Assembly (NCBI GenBank): GCA_030549775.1
Contig: CM060174.1
Location: 49,367,707 to 49,431,706, forward strand
Direction of reading: 5' to 3'
Length of the DNA: 64,000 nt
Origin: Tamarix chinensis
Lineage: Eukaryota; Streptophyta; Magnoliopsida; Caryophyllales; Tamaricaceae
Under the pieces are notes generated by a model that worked only from the letters and a program-made list of their open reading frames with translations, did no database searches and was not told where the DNA came from. The translations under genes and the position numbers were made by a program. Within the stretch, counting starts at the first letter, position 1, and the number at the start of each line of letters is the position of its first letter. This document shows, one piece after another, positions 12,807 to 24,989 of this stretch.

Positions 12807-15800
12807 AGTAACACCACCATTTTATACTATTAAAAAATTTTTTTTTGAAAACATGTGGAAGGAGAAAAATAATAAACACTTAGGAAAAATGGGGTGTTAT
12901 CATCTCACCTAACATAAGATAGGTGCCCGTTTTTCATCCCATATTAGATATAAGGTTGAGAACAAAACCAACCAAAATTAATGAAGTGTAAGCTAAAACA
13001 TGTTATATAAATACCCAAAGAAAGCACATTATATAAATACAAGGCCACGATGGTCTACCACATTTAAATACATGAGGAAATTAAGTCAAAATACATGACC
13101 TCAAATTACAAAAATAAAGTAGGGTATGATGCTAACTCCGGTCCATTACAAATTGCTCAAAGGTCTCTAGATTTCCATGCTCTTAGAACTCGTGCCCTAC
13201 ATGAGGTTGGTAAACTATTCACCATGCCCAAAAACCTACACTTGGCACTCTACTCATGGGAATAAGTGGATGATAGAGAAAATAGGCACAATAGTATGCT
13301 TGGTATTGAGTAAGAAAAGTTACCAGCTCAAGGGAATCATCGACACACAAGATTCTATCATAATATACAAGTGATACTAACATTTTCTATATGCATATTT
13401 CATATAAATAGAATACGTGCTCTACCATGGTCTCATTAGGCATAGGAAGCTTATGCCATACATGACTCACTATGTTGGACACCATAGGACTACATCATAG
13501 ATGGAAATGTGCGAGCTACAAGGTAGAATGTCTAGTGAATAGTAAGGCTCCATTCATCCAGGCACATAATTTTACCATAGGCCATTTCCATGTACCTAAT
13601 TTATTAAGTCCTTTATACATATAAAGGCCATTATCTCCTTTACCATTATTTTACTTTTTATTTTACCTTTCTCTTTAGTCGCATTCTTATTTCAATATCT
13701 AATCTAATTACTCATTTAAGTTAGTATATAAACACTTATCTAAATTATTATTAAGTGATTGATTGTGCACCACCATATGGTCTCACATACCATGGAAGTA
13801 TATCTAAATCAAAGAACATAAAGTCTATGCCCAAGCCAATTAACCACCAATGGACATAAGTCCAAGAAAAAGATAAGTAACCACTAGTGGATATAAGTCT
13901 AGGTCAAAATCAAAACAACTTAGATAACCTAACCCTTCAGCATCAATACCCCCTAGTACAGTAGCATTGTCTAGAGTAGGTAAGGTACTAGGATCTACTA
14001 GGATCCTTCCTAAAGGCAGACTGACCCCAAGTAGCTAATTGAGCATATGGTAACCCAAAGCCATACATAGCTCAATCATCTTTCTCTTTAAGTGATTAAT
14101 ATAATATTGTCAAGGATATGTGATCATATAAGGCTCATACAATATGTAACAAAGGCATTCACATACTTATTCCATCTCAACCATTACCATTACCCTACCA
14201 TGTGTGTGATTTACTTTATTTCTCACCCAATATTAGCCAAATCCCTTAGATTAATACATTTTAGGCCAAAATCTAGATTGCATTACCCCTTTAAAGTTAT
14301 CAAATGCTTATTTAGGTTTACCCATTAAGGCCTTTACAGTAACCACCGAGTACGCCATAAATTATGAACCATTTGATCCATTCATTAGGTTGTCAATCCT
14401 TATCAACATATATATTTGACTCATTAAATAGTCATATAGCATCATTAGGTAGGGTCTCAAGGTATATCCAAGTTAAAAGATCAAAATCACACAATCTCGC
14501 CAAATAAGTCAATCAGCTTGACCTAACTTGTCAATCGATTTTACCAACCAATCAATTAGTTGAGCCTACTAATAGATCAGTTTGGGATGACTAATAGATT
14601 AGTTTAGCTCTGGAAAACCTAGAGTTCCCTCAAACCATTTGATTAGTTTGACTAAACTAGTCAACGGTTCTAAGACTAGTTGATTAGCTCTATAAAACTA
14701 GTTGATGGGTTTTAGTAGAAAGTAAATTAAGGTCACAACAAACCTACTTACTGATAGGTTAAGTAAACCAGTCAAATATTATAAGGACAAGTCGATTGGT
14801 TTCCCCTTAAAATTAAAAAAAATAGATATTTTCCTTACAAATCATCCTCAAAATGCCTATTGCATCCAAACTAAAACATATCCTAGAATCATAACAACAC
14901 TTTCTTAGCTCATAAACTTAGTATGGCTTCATAATTAATCAAATCAACCTAATTTTCCTTAAATCGTTCATTTTTATCAAATTTCACAAGTTAATACACA
15001 TGTATCAATTTGAATCTAAATTCTTATTCCATTTATAAAAATTGATACCTTAAAGAATTTATCTCAACACATGATTAACCAAGTCACATTTCAAATGTAA
15101 GAACGACTTACTTGGTGCAAGCAAAACTCTTCATCAAATATGAAAATTCAACTTAGAATATTTTTAATCTACAAAACTTAAATAAAATAAAATTTAAAGC
15201 TTTATAAATTCAATGAATAATTGCATAAATCAAAAATTAAATTAATAGAAAAAAACATATGCAACTTTAGAGAAAAGAGAGATAATTTATGCTGAAAGAG
15301 AGACTCAACTTCCTCCTAAATCTAACCCTTCTTTTCTTAAAGATAAATAGGAAAGAGCTAAATAAAGGATCAAAAAAATTTTGAAAGGAACAAAAAATAA
15401 ACTCAAATTGGACAGAAAAAAAACAAGGTTGGAAACAGCTAGAATATTTTAGTGGTTGAAAGAAAAGTGAATGGAATGGGTGATTAGGGTTATTTGTAGC
15501 CAACAAATCTATACAAGAATGAGTGTGGTTAGGTACATATTTTAAAATCCTAATTTCTGCGAATTGGATTTGAAACGAATGGTTGCATTTAATCAAAGAT
15601 AGTTTAGCATCCCTTTTAGAGCTAACATGGTGATTTTTAGAAAAAAACATGTTGAATTTGCCTAGAAATGTCAAACATATGATAGGAAATGAACAATCAA
15701 TGTGGAAGGAATCTACTTACTAAGTATAGATAAGTTTGGAAATCGAAGTAACAATTCCAGACTAGGTAAGGAGAGAGGTGAAAGAAGATGAAGCTAAGGT

Positions 15801-16270
15801 CACCCTCACCCTCAATTGTCCTAATTGAACCCCCAAATCAGATTGATGCGGAAGCTCAGGTGGAAAGCATGATAAGAAAGCTTAATAATCTTTAAGAAAC
15901 TTAGAACTGAATTATCAAGTTCCATTTTTGTACAAAAAGGCTTCCTAAAAAAATAAAGATTGAAAAATGTACTTACCTCAATTTGGCCTACAAGTTGACT
16001 ATTTTAATGACTAATCGATTGGTTCCCAAAATAAGTTGATCACTTTGGCATAGAAAAACCCTTTAGCGGAAATGATGAACAAATCGATTAGTTCATGGAA
16101 TTAATTGATTAGTCCGCCTAAAACCTCATTTTTCTCCATTTTTAAAACTTATTCAAGTCTAGCTTTTCCTTAAACTCAATGATAGTTCCAATCAAAATCA
16201 AACATTATCAAATCTTAAGATATATCATACTTTCTTATTCCACAAACTTCATAAAAAGATGGGTATTACA
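12807..16270 (+). mobile_element. L2 LTR copy B, nested in copy A (3,464 bp)
   Basis: It starts AGTAACACCACCATTTTATAC and ends GATGGGTATTACA. Flanks are AATTT (12,802-12,806) and CATTT (16,271-16,275), agreeing at 4 of 5. Its interior follows the order of copy A: GGGGTGTTATCATCTCACC (12,891), then 'TACTCATGGGAATAAGTGGA' (13,251), two CCAC..GTGG units (13,845-13,900), 'AGTAGCTAATTGAGCAT' (14,029; compare 11,669) and 'AGGGTTATTTATA'-like DNA near 15,486. No coding capacity is present. Confidence 0.65.
14500..14810. repeat. Cluster of degenerate CTAATCGATTAGTT-like palindromes in L2 copy B
   Basis: About a dozen variants of a short near-palindrome, such as GTCAATCGATTTTACC, CCAATCAATTAGTTG, CTAATAGATTAGTTT and GTCGATTGGTTT, occur within 300 bp. 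Related variants are at 12,055-12,075 (copy A), 15,990-16,120 (copy B end) and 26,520-26,680 (copy A end). They recur in this family and are rare elsewhere in the window. Confidence 0.6.
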
Positions 16271-17394
16271 CATTTGGACTTTATAGGCGGAATTAATCAA
16301 GCAATAGTTAACTTTCTTCTCAATGCTAAAATAGGGAATACTATGAAATGTGGGTCAAAGCTTATTACAAAAGTGTTAGACATAAAAAGGGGAAAGAGAC
16401 ATAATGGCATGGCAAGGAAATATCCCAGACAAGTAATTATTATCTAGAATAGATTTCCCATCCATATCTATATAGAAGAGAGGGGAAGAAGAAGATAACG
16501 GGATGAAGTTCTCATCCCCCTTTTTCTATTAATTTTGCATTAAAAACCATTAGAGGTGAGGATGAAGCTAGGGTAATAATCAAAATGGTAAAAGATTATC
16601 GAAGAAGCATATTAGTGATTGATTAACTAGAATTAAGATAGACAAATTTTCTTTGAATTATTAGATTAAAACATAGCATCTAACACCCCCCAAAATTTAC
16701 TACTAAAAAATTTCATTTTATTAAAACTTAGACAAAAGCAAATATAGTAAATTTTGGGGATGTTATAGCCACACTTAGTACTAGAATGATTTTTTTCTAC
16801 CATTCTAATACAAAATGCTAAGGCTTAAAAAGAACATAATTTGCATAAATTAAAATTTTCATTTAAATTATTTTTGCACATTAAAGGAATTATAAAAGGT
16901 AAAATCCACTATTAGTGCTTACAAGAAGATAAAATCATTTCACAAGGAAATATGAAAGTATAAAACATAAATTAAAAAAACTTTTTGGAAGTCCTTACAC
17001 TCTTACCCGAAAAGATCTCGAATAGCACCTATGGCCAACCTGCAAGGGACACTACCTATTAAATTGGTAGGGGCCCATAAACGGAACCCTTCATTACTAC
17101 AGTACTGAGTAACCATTTATACAAAACTAAAAGGTAAGGCTTACATGCAACATATCATAAAACATAAGAGCAATTACAAAATGCATATAAACACACAATA
17201 AACAATAAGATTTGTATATCACAAAGCCTATTCACTTAGCATTTCCAACACTTACCATGAGCAATAACCACCAAGGCCATAATTATACTATAATAATAGA
17301 TCATAATGGTGAAATCAATAATTCGTGGTCTTAAGCCATTAATTAAACATTATTCAACATCATCTTTTGAATTATATCCATGTGAGTATGGAAA

Positions 17395-17795
17395 CCTCAC
17401 TATTATTGCTGGTGGATAAAAAATACACTCCAAGACAGAATGCACGTGGCCACTACTATTTGCTGGTATACTAATCTCTAGGGTAATAGGCTCCTGGCCA
17501 CCATTCTTGTCGGTGGATCGGTCTAGGCCTGACTGATGTAGTGTTCCACTAAAAGTGATTAGTATCTTTACCATGATTTTTTATCATCCAAGGTTTGGTT
17601 TATTGAGTTTGGGATCTCCCACTATTATAGCTTGTAGATTAGAATATACTCTAGGGCAGAATGCTCCTAGCTACTATTATTTTCTCGGGGACCAGTCTCC
17701 AAGGTATAAAGCTCCTGGCCACTATTCTTACTAGTGTACTAGTCTAGGTTTGACGCAATAATCTTTCACTTTAAATGTTTAGTATCTTTTCATTT
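17395..17795. repeat. L1 hairpin-repeat array in copy C (about six decayed units)
   Basis: Units such as CCACCATTCTTGTCGGTGG (about 17,499) and CCACTATTCTTACTAGTG (about 17,721) lie in two blocks. The spacers are ACTAAAAGTGATTAGTATCT (about 17,546) and CACTTTAAATGTTTAGTATC (about 17,768). Several units have lost stem pairing, as expected for the older, interrupted copy. Confidence 0.7.
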
Positions 17796-18794
17796 ATTTA
17801 GCACATCAATTCCATTTATTTAACTTAAGGTGGAGCTTACAAACCAAGAGATATAAAGGTACACTAGTCATACCAACACATACAAGCAGAACAATATCCT
17901 TGAACCATTAACCTATGGATACAAAGGTACCCTAGTTGTGCAAGTGCATGAGGCTACATAGTATCCTATCGACAATGACACCTAGTTTATAAGTATGAAT
18001 AGCCCCTAAGTAGGTCCATAGAGCTAAATAGAGTAATATGTAGGGCCTAGCTGTGGCACTAAGGTATACCTACAAAATTAAGAATAATCATGGGGTAAAC
18101 TACATATTTAGGGTATTGACCCCTAAAGAGCCACCATTCGTGATTTTGAGGTCTTCCACTTTTGTTATTAGTTTCTTAATTAATGTAACCATGTTAAACA
18201 TAACAATCATATGCTTATTCGCTTTTATTTTTTTCCATTATTATTAAGTAATCATTATTACTATTATTATCCATGTTAACTTAAATAGTATACTAAGGCC
18301 AACCTAGGTTTCAATTCCTACTCTCAGTCACCTTAGAGCAAAATGCCCAAAATGCCGCTAAGGCTAAGGCTCCTATATATAATCTACTTTCATCTCACTT
18401 CATTTTTATTTATCCAAAAGTTGTAAAAGGGTTGTCATCTCATAATTATACTACCAAATATGGAATCAAGTACTCTATGCACAAAGTAATCATTGAACAC
18501 CTAAACCCTAACATGTATTTTTAGTACATCCAACACACATTTCCATTTATAAATAATAGTCGAGGCACCTCTTACATGGATATGAAATTAACATCATAAC
18601 ATACCCTTAGTTATCCATTCAACCCCATATCATGCATTATCCTTATGATACATACCAATTTACTAAAATTCCCTCATCCTTATAATATATATGATTATAC
18701 TTAACCAAGAGATACTAAGGCCATAAACCTATATCCTATTATTCAATATCCCTTATGAATTATTAGGAAGGTTCATTAGATTAATTGTCATGTT

Positions 18795-19400
18795 ATATGC
18801 AAATTAGTAATTTACCCCTTTATACTGATAAAATTACTAATTTACCCATCTTGCTTGCATATTTACTAAACTACCCTTTTACTTACCAAATTACATCTCA
18901 TACTTGTATAATTACTAAATGTACCTCTCATACTTCTTAAATTACCAATTTATCTTTCTTACTTGTTAACTTAACAAATTATCTTTTATATTTATATAAT
19001 TACCAAAATATCATTCATACTTGTATAATTACCAGAATACCCTGTTTAGTTGTTAAATTACTAAAGTACCCTTTTTAGTTGTTAAATTAGCAAGATACCC
19101 TTTTTAGTTGTTAAATTACCAAATTTTCCTCTTTATTTATAAAATTACCAAGTTACCCCTTCTTATGCCAACATTAACCAAATACCCTTCTTACTTATTA
19201 AATTAATATATTACCCTTTTTATTCATAAATGACCAAACTATCCTTCTTACTTATTAAATTACCATATTACACACTTTTTTTTGCATAAAATTACTAAGT
19301 TACCCATTTTTATGCCAAAATTACTAAAATACTCTTCTTACTTATTAATTTACCCAATTAGCCCTTTTTCATTCAAATTTACCAAACTACCCTTGACACA
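18795..19400. repeat. Minisatellite of about 35-38 bp units in copy C
   Basis: Roughly sixteen degenerate units repeat the theme ATTACCAAAATACCC then CTTCTTACTTATTAA. Examples are 'AAATTACTAAAGTACCCTTT' (about 19,054) and 'AAATTACCAAATTTTCC' (about 19,114). One or two related units exist near 5,860-5,900 in copy E. Copy D lacks the array, so this is a copy-specific expansion. Confidence 0.75.
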
Positions 19401-20645
19401 TAAAATATTACACCCACGGTCTACATGCATCATCTGACACCACTAACCATTATTATTCATTATTAACACCCATTCTCACCTACCATGTACATTTATTTAG
19501 GAAACATCCTATACACAAGTTAAAATTACTAAAATGCCCCTAAGGGTAATATTATCACTATCTTTATGACAAATAGCCACATTTGCTTATCATGACATAT
19601 ACATGAATCTAATATTATTATTAACAAAGGCTCCTCTCTTAACCATCATTTCTACACATGACATATTTCATAATACAACATGCTTTTCATTTCAACTACC
19701 AACTTATGCTACAAATCATGATATACTTAACACCACATAATATGCACACAAACATAGTAAATAACCCTAATATGCTAGCATATGCATATCCACACATTTT
19801 AGTATGGTATAATGGTTACCTTATTTCCAGTAATAATTAGACTTTACTAGTACCCCAATTAAAAATTTTAAGCTTTGATTAGTAAAATTTGTACCTAGAA
19901 ATAATATAAAAATAAGCATATTAGTAGTAAAAATTAAAAGAATAATTTTTTTTTATCAAAAATGTTTATTAAATACACATTCATACTAACTATATCTTGT
20001 AACACCCCCAAATTTACTACTGAAAAATTTCGTTTAAATCAAAAGGTTTAATGGAAGTGAAAGAATTAAAACCGTAAACTTGGGGGTATTACCACAACAC
20101 TTAGTATCAGACCGGTTCACTCCTACCGTCCCGATACTAAGTGCTAAGGCTAAATCAAACAATCATTAAGTAAGAACCACAGTCGACCACATGCAGAATA
20201 TTGTTTAAGCTTACAAGTTAAGAGTTCCACTCCAAAATGCAAACATAATATAAATACGGCTAACTCAAGATAAACGAAAACGAGGATAGTAAAAGAGTTC
20301 GGCCGGCTCACTCTCGGCCCCAACAGGATAGGTTCAACACTCGGCCCCACCCGATACCTCGTAGGTATCATAGGCATCGAAAACATGGTCTCCTACCTGC
20401 ACAAGGTCAGATGGGCCCTCTGCTCGTGGGAATGAGTAGCACCCATAAAACGGATGATTAGTACGCTATGTACTGAGTGAGGTAACAGACGAGCTAAGGC
20501 CAGCACATAGGACATATGATACAAGTTCAGCACATAGAAAACATACAATAACATGCAGGAAAACGGATGATTATCCTTTTATTCTCATTAATGATAATAA
20601 GTCCATTCCACACATTCTTCAATAGCCCATGTGAGTGCGGGAGTC

Positions 20646-21170
20646 CCACTATTATAGCCGGTGGACCGAAAGATATACGCATAGGGCAGAACGCCTCTGA
20701 TCCACTATTATAGCCGGTGGACCGGAAAATAAATGCACAGAGCAAAACGCCTCTAATCCACTATTATAGCCGGTGGACCGGATCATGGCCCCGACTCACA
20801 TGGTGTTTCTCTTTAAGTACTTAGTATCTTTCCCATGGATTAACTTATTCATTTGGTTTGTCAAGCACTAGATCCCCCACTATTATAGCCGGTGGACCGG
20901 AAGATAACGCACAAGGCAGAACGCCTCTGATCCACTATTATAGCCGGTGGACCAGAAAATAAACGCACATGGCAGAATGCCTCTGATCCACTATTATAGC
21001 CGGTGGACCGGAAAATAAACGCACAGGGAAAAACGCCTTTGATCCACAATTATATCCGGTGGACCGGAAAATAAACGCATAGGGCATAATGCCTCTGATC
21101 CACTATTATAGCCGGTGGACCGGATCATGGGCTTAGCTCAACATCTTTTGCTTTACGTGATTAATGTCTT
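20646..21170. repeat. L1 hairpin-repeat array in copy D (eight units, 56-bp period)
   Basis: Eight units carry CCACTATTATAGCCGGTGG or a close variant, starting at 20,646, 20,702, 20,758, 20,877, 20,932, 20,988, 21,044 and 21,100. Spacing is 55-56 bp except for one 119-bp gap. That gap, and the region after the last unit, hold a spacer with CTTTAAGTACTTAGTATCTT (20,811) or CTTTACGTGATTAATGTCTT (about 21,151). Each stem is TCCAC/GTGGA around an 11-nt loop. Confidence 0.92.
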
Positions 21171-21651
21171 ATCAGAGTCTTATTAATCACAAATCGCCCT
21201 TAACATGCATGCCCACTACATTCTATTGCTTTCCTTTCAAGAGGGCCTGTCCCATATGTTGAGACTCGTGCACCCCTAATCACACCCCGACATTATTCTC
21301 CCCTAAAGCTCACATATAATGAAAGACCAACTTTTGGAAGTGTAGGTTAAACCCAACCCCTACGGCATCGATCTCGCCAATTCTCAACCTCTAGGGTTTT
21401 CCCCTTGGAAACCCTAGTTGGCCTATGTGGCCCAACCTCTTCTCACTTACCTTACCATTACTTATTCTTCACCTCACATCTCACCTTTATTAGGTCAAAC
21501 CCCAAAGCATATCACCTTACTCCTCGATCTCGCATGTGACCGACCAAACCCTAGTAGGCCACATCCAACCCTAGCACCTTACTTATTCCACAAGTAACCT
21601 CTCTCTTTTCATCCCCACGTCTCTTCTTTCACATAGAAACCCATGTCCATC

Positions 21652-21660
21652 CTTTATATA
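21652..21660 (-). promoter_or_regulatory. TATA-box candidate of the L1 LTR (minus strand)
   Basis: The minus strand reads TATATAAAGG here, within copy D. It lies upstream of the exon-like block only if transcription runs leftwards past other elements, so the sense strand is not settled. A plus-strand CTATAAAAGGG occurs at 22,391. The call rests on motif resemblance alone. Confidence 0.3.
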
Positions 21661-22328
21661 GTAGAATTCTCACTCTAACCTATACTCCACCCCTCCTTAA
21701 TCATCCTCACTCTCGTACTCCCTAATTTTTCACTCTCTTACCGAAACCCTAGTTGGGCCCTTTGTGCACCCTCGTACCAACCTACGTACTATTTTTCATC
21801 CCAAGTCTCCAATCACTCTACAACTCTCCCCATCTCTCATTTACACCCAAATTCAACTTTTCTCACGTAAGACACACCCCATGCAAGAGTTAGTCACCTC
21901 ATGCAAACACCCCAAGTCACCATGCAGATTTTAAGGCCCCCATGCATGGTTCCCAACTTTCATTTATTTTAGACATTCTTTCCACTTAAAGCTTCTCTCA
22001 TGGATGATGAGGTACTTGGGTCTACCCTATATTCCCCCTTAATAGTATCACTTCCCATTCCTCTCTTGTTATTCTTTTAGTCCCATTCCATAATACCAAA
22101 ACCCTAGCATGCATGTCCTAGAGGGCCGTATCAACACATTATAAATATCATACATAAACATGTCATGCTCATGTGATATAAGGCACACACATCATACCTC
22201 ATTATCCACGCTGCGCTACACAAAACAGGTTATTCATAACACATGCATAATACACATTAATATGGCATACTCATCATTCATCAACACATCACATCACACA
22301 TAGCACAAGGCCATAGCTTCGTCCTTAC

Positions 22329-22390
22329 CTAAAGCGGCGCTGGGCTTGGAGCACGCTCCTCTAACTCCTTAGGGCTTTGGTCGGGGTCAC
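22329..22390 (-). other. Exon-like 62-nt block in L1 copy D
   Basis: On the minus strand it is preceded by CCTTTTATAG and followed by GTAAGGACGAAG, resembling a 3' and a 5' splice site. It pairs with 3,402-3,464 in the oppositely oriented L1 fragment. Confidence 0.4.
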
Positions 22391-22853
22391 CTATAAAAGG
22401 GAAAAAATACTAAGTATTAGCTTCCCTCAAATGCGTCATCATCCCTTATTCTAGTTTAGGATTAGGGTTTTCATTACTAAGGAGGGTATTATACAAAAAT
22501 TAGGGTTTTTATCTTAAAGTTAGAGTATTAGCCATTACTAGTCAACATGTATTTATTTTTTATACTAATTGTTACCCTTATATTTTTAGACCCATTAGTT
22601 CTAATCTTGTAGTAATAGGGTTTATGATAACTATAGGAAAATAGTGATAGTAGTAATAATAGTAAGAGCTAATAATAGTACCCTAGTGATGAGGTTTAGG
22701 GTTAAAAGCATTAGGGGTAATATTAAGTGATATGGTAATAAGGCTCAAGTATATTTCTTAGTTAACAACCACATGATATTTACTAACTTGAGTTAAGTCA
22801 CATGGATAAGACAAAAGTAGTTTTATTGTTAACCTAAAGGATAAGGTGTTAAG

Positions 22854-23240
22854 TAGAATAATAATAATAACAATAATAGTAATAATAGTAATAATACTAA
22901 TAATGATGGTAATATTAGTAATAATAACAATAATAACCCTAGCAGTAATAATAACAATAACAACAACCCAGTATGGTTAAGTATTAATAATAATAACCTT
23001 AGTAAGATAATAGAGATAATAATAATAATAATAGGGTTGTTAATATTAACACTTATAAAAATAAAACTAAAGTTGAGTATAATAGAAGTTAGGGTTCTAA
23101 AGGATGTTAGTATGGTCAAAAAAATGATGACTTTAATATCAGAAGTCATAATATTAGAAATGATAATAATAATAAGAGTAATAATAATTATAATAATAAT
23201 AATAATAATAAGCATAATAGTATTAATATTAGTTAACTTA
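22854..23240. repeat. Trinucleotide (TAA/TAG/TGA) tract in L1 copy D
   Basis: Runs of AATAATAAT, AATAGT and GATAAT triplets alternate with short unique DNA. The isoleucine- and leucine-rich open frames across it are artefacts of the repeat. Confidence 0.85.
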
Positions 23241-23269
23241 ATAGTAACTATATGGAAATAAAGTTTAAG

Positions 23270-24560
23270 GCTTGGGATGAGTGGAAGACCACCTAGGGTC
23301 GGTGGTGGTCCGGCGGTGGCGCGTGGCAGCGACGACGGCGGCGATGGAGGAGGAGAAGAGAGGAAAAGATGGAGGTGGTGGTTAGATGGGAGGAGAAAAG
23401 GGGGAGTTTGATATGGGGGAGGAGACATCAGGGAGAGGGGAGTGGAATGAGGGTGGTGGCCTGAGAAAGGTGGCGGCACGCGGTGGTAGACGCGGCGACC
23501 GAAGGTGGAGGAGGGTGGTGGAAGATGGTGGAGGTTGGTGGAGAAGGAGGCAGGGAGTAAGGATGGTATGGGCAGGTAGGGGAGGACCTGCTGGTCACTT
23601 TGGGAGGTGGAGAGGAGGCTGGTCACGGCTGAGGTGGCGGCAGAAGGTGGCGATGGTGGTTTTTGGGCAAGGGATTTCGCACAATTGTGGCGGCATGTGC
23701 GGGGAAGGAAAGGGAGCAGCGACGGTTTGGTTGCGTGGAGGGTGGTGTAAGGAAGGTTTTGGTGCGTGGCGGTGGTTGCGGAGGTTGCTGGAGGTGGCAG
23801 AAAGGGCGTCTGTTCTGGCGGTAGTGAGGTAGGGTTTCGGCAAGGTCCAGAGGGGAGGACTTGCCTTGGGCATTTGGGAGGGGGTATTTATAGGCAATTG
23901 AGAAGGGAAAAATGACGAAGGAGAGAAGGACGACACGCGGGGGCAGGTGCGGCAGGCCGCCGTCCGGTGCTGGAAGCCGATTGCAGGTCTACGGTTTGGT
24001 AGGCTTGTTTGGCGGTGTGCGCGAAAAGGAAAGGCAATCAGGATGCGTGAGGGGTAGGAAGGTTGTGCTGGGTTGAATTGGGAAAGAAAGGGACGGGTAT
24101 GGTAGGGGAAGGAGGGCCGGATGGCAGGCAGCAGGTGGCAGGCGGCAGGTTGTAGGCTTGCGCGGGAGGGGGGAAGAAGATGACCCCTGGACCGGCGGTC
24201 CAGGAGGAAAAGAAAACAGGGGGAACCGGCCGGTTGGGCAACGGTTATAAGATCCGTAAGTCAAACGCGGCGTATTGGGGGTTACGGGAGGAAAACACAG
24301 TGTCGCGTCGAAGGCTGGTAACGGTCAAAAGGGTCATTAAGCGGGATGCGGCGTTTTGACGGCTTTGAGGGTGAAACGCGGCGTTGCGGGCGTACGAGGG
24401 CCAGCGGACGACGATGGGCCGGGGGAAGGAGAAGAAGGAAGGGTTTAGGCCGGGCGAGGCCCAATCCCGGCGGAAAGAGGGAGAATAGGAAAAAAAAAGA
24501 AAGGAAAGGAAAAAGGAAAAGGGAGAAAAGGTTTTTTTGGGGTTTTGGATTTTTGCACAA
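23270..24560. other. GC- and purine-rich tract of L1 copy D
   Basis: This 1.3-kb segment is strongly purine-rich on the plus strand and the most GC-rich part of the window (GGCGGTGGCGCG, GACGACGGCGGCGATGG). The same kind of tract occurs in copy C (24,990-26,200) and reversed at 2,150-2,960. The several open frames on both strands are low-complexity and conflict with each other, so no protein is called. Confidence 0.7.
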
Positions 24561-24588
24561 TTTATTTAGAATGTTTTTGGGTTATTAT

Positions 24589-24589
<1 letters not shown>

Positions 24590-24626
<37 letters not shown>

Positions 24627-24628
24627 TT
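24590..24628. repeat. (AC)n(AT)n microsatellite
   Basis: About eleven AC units run into about seven AT units near the right end of copy D. A similar compound repeat is at 5,086-5,108 in copy E. Confidence 0.9.
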
Positions 24629-24989
24629 ATTTATTTTCTTGAATATTTAAAAATTATTAAAATAATAATTTAATTCCCTTTTTAGATTAATTTGGCTATT
24701 TTGGTAAATTTTCCACCACTTTCCTTTTACTTAGTAAAATGTCCAAAATTCTCTAAATAATTTATTTATTGCTTTCTCTTTATTTTTTTCGATTAGTTTC
24801 CTCTTTATTTAATAAAGTAATTTATTTTCTTAATTTTCCCTAATAAATCATTATTTTGCCATAATTCCTAAATTAGGGTTTTGGGGTATTTCATATCTAT
24901 ACCTCAAAATTTTAGTTAAGTAACTCAAAATATGAAGCAAGTCTCATGTTGCATGGCAGTGTGAGTTGCTTGCATAAAAAGGGGAAATT

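Larger units (their letters stand above)
19998..24893 (+). mobile_element. L1 LTR copy D, solo, innermost layer (4,896 bp)
   Basis: It starts TGTAACACCCCCAAATTTAC and ends TTTTGGGGTATTTCA. A perfect 5-bp duplication TATCT flanks it (19,993-19,997 and 24,894-24,898). TG...CA ends, short imperfect inverted ends and a 5-bp duplication are the hallmarks of an LTR. Its two ends are not direct repeats of each other and no gag-pol lies inside, so it is a solo LTR left by recombination. Interior order: hairpin array, TATATAAAG on the minus strand (21,652-21,660), a splice-bracketed block, a trinucleotide tract, a GC- and purine-rich tract (23,270-24,560) and an AT-rich end. The purine-rich tract produces spurious long open frames on both strands. 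Confidence 0.88.

Noticed and set aside
15267..15674. 135-aa open frame on the minus strand
   Set aside because: It lies wholly inside L2 copy B in AT-rich DNA and its residues reflect composition; no domain or start context supports it.
10518..16275. Model in which copy A ends at 16,270 with a perfect CATTT duplication
   Set aside because: Attractive because the pentamers match, but it leaves copy B without a right end and 26,506-26,928 without a left part. Similarity of DNA right of 16,271 to the equivalent interior of copy B supports the nested model instead.
20646..21120. CRISPR-like array
   Set aside because: The regular 56-bp units are repeats throughout with no unique spacers, and they lie in a plant LTR.
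22829..24642. Several long open frames on both strands, up to 265 aa
   Set aside because: They lie in triplet-repeat and purine-rich LTR DNA, overlap each other on opposite strands, and show only composition-driven residues (Leu/Ile, Pro/Ser or Arg/Gly/Lys runs).
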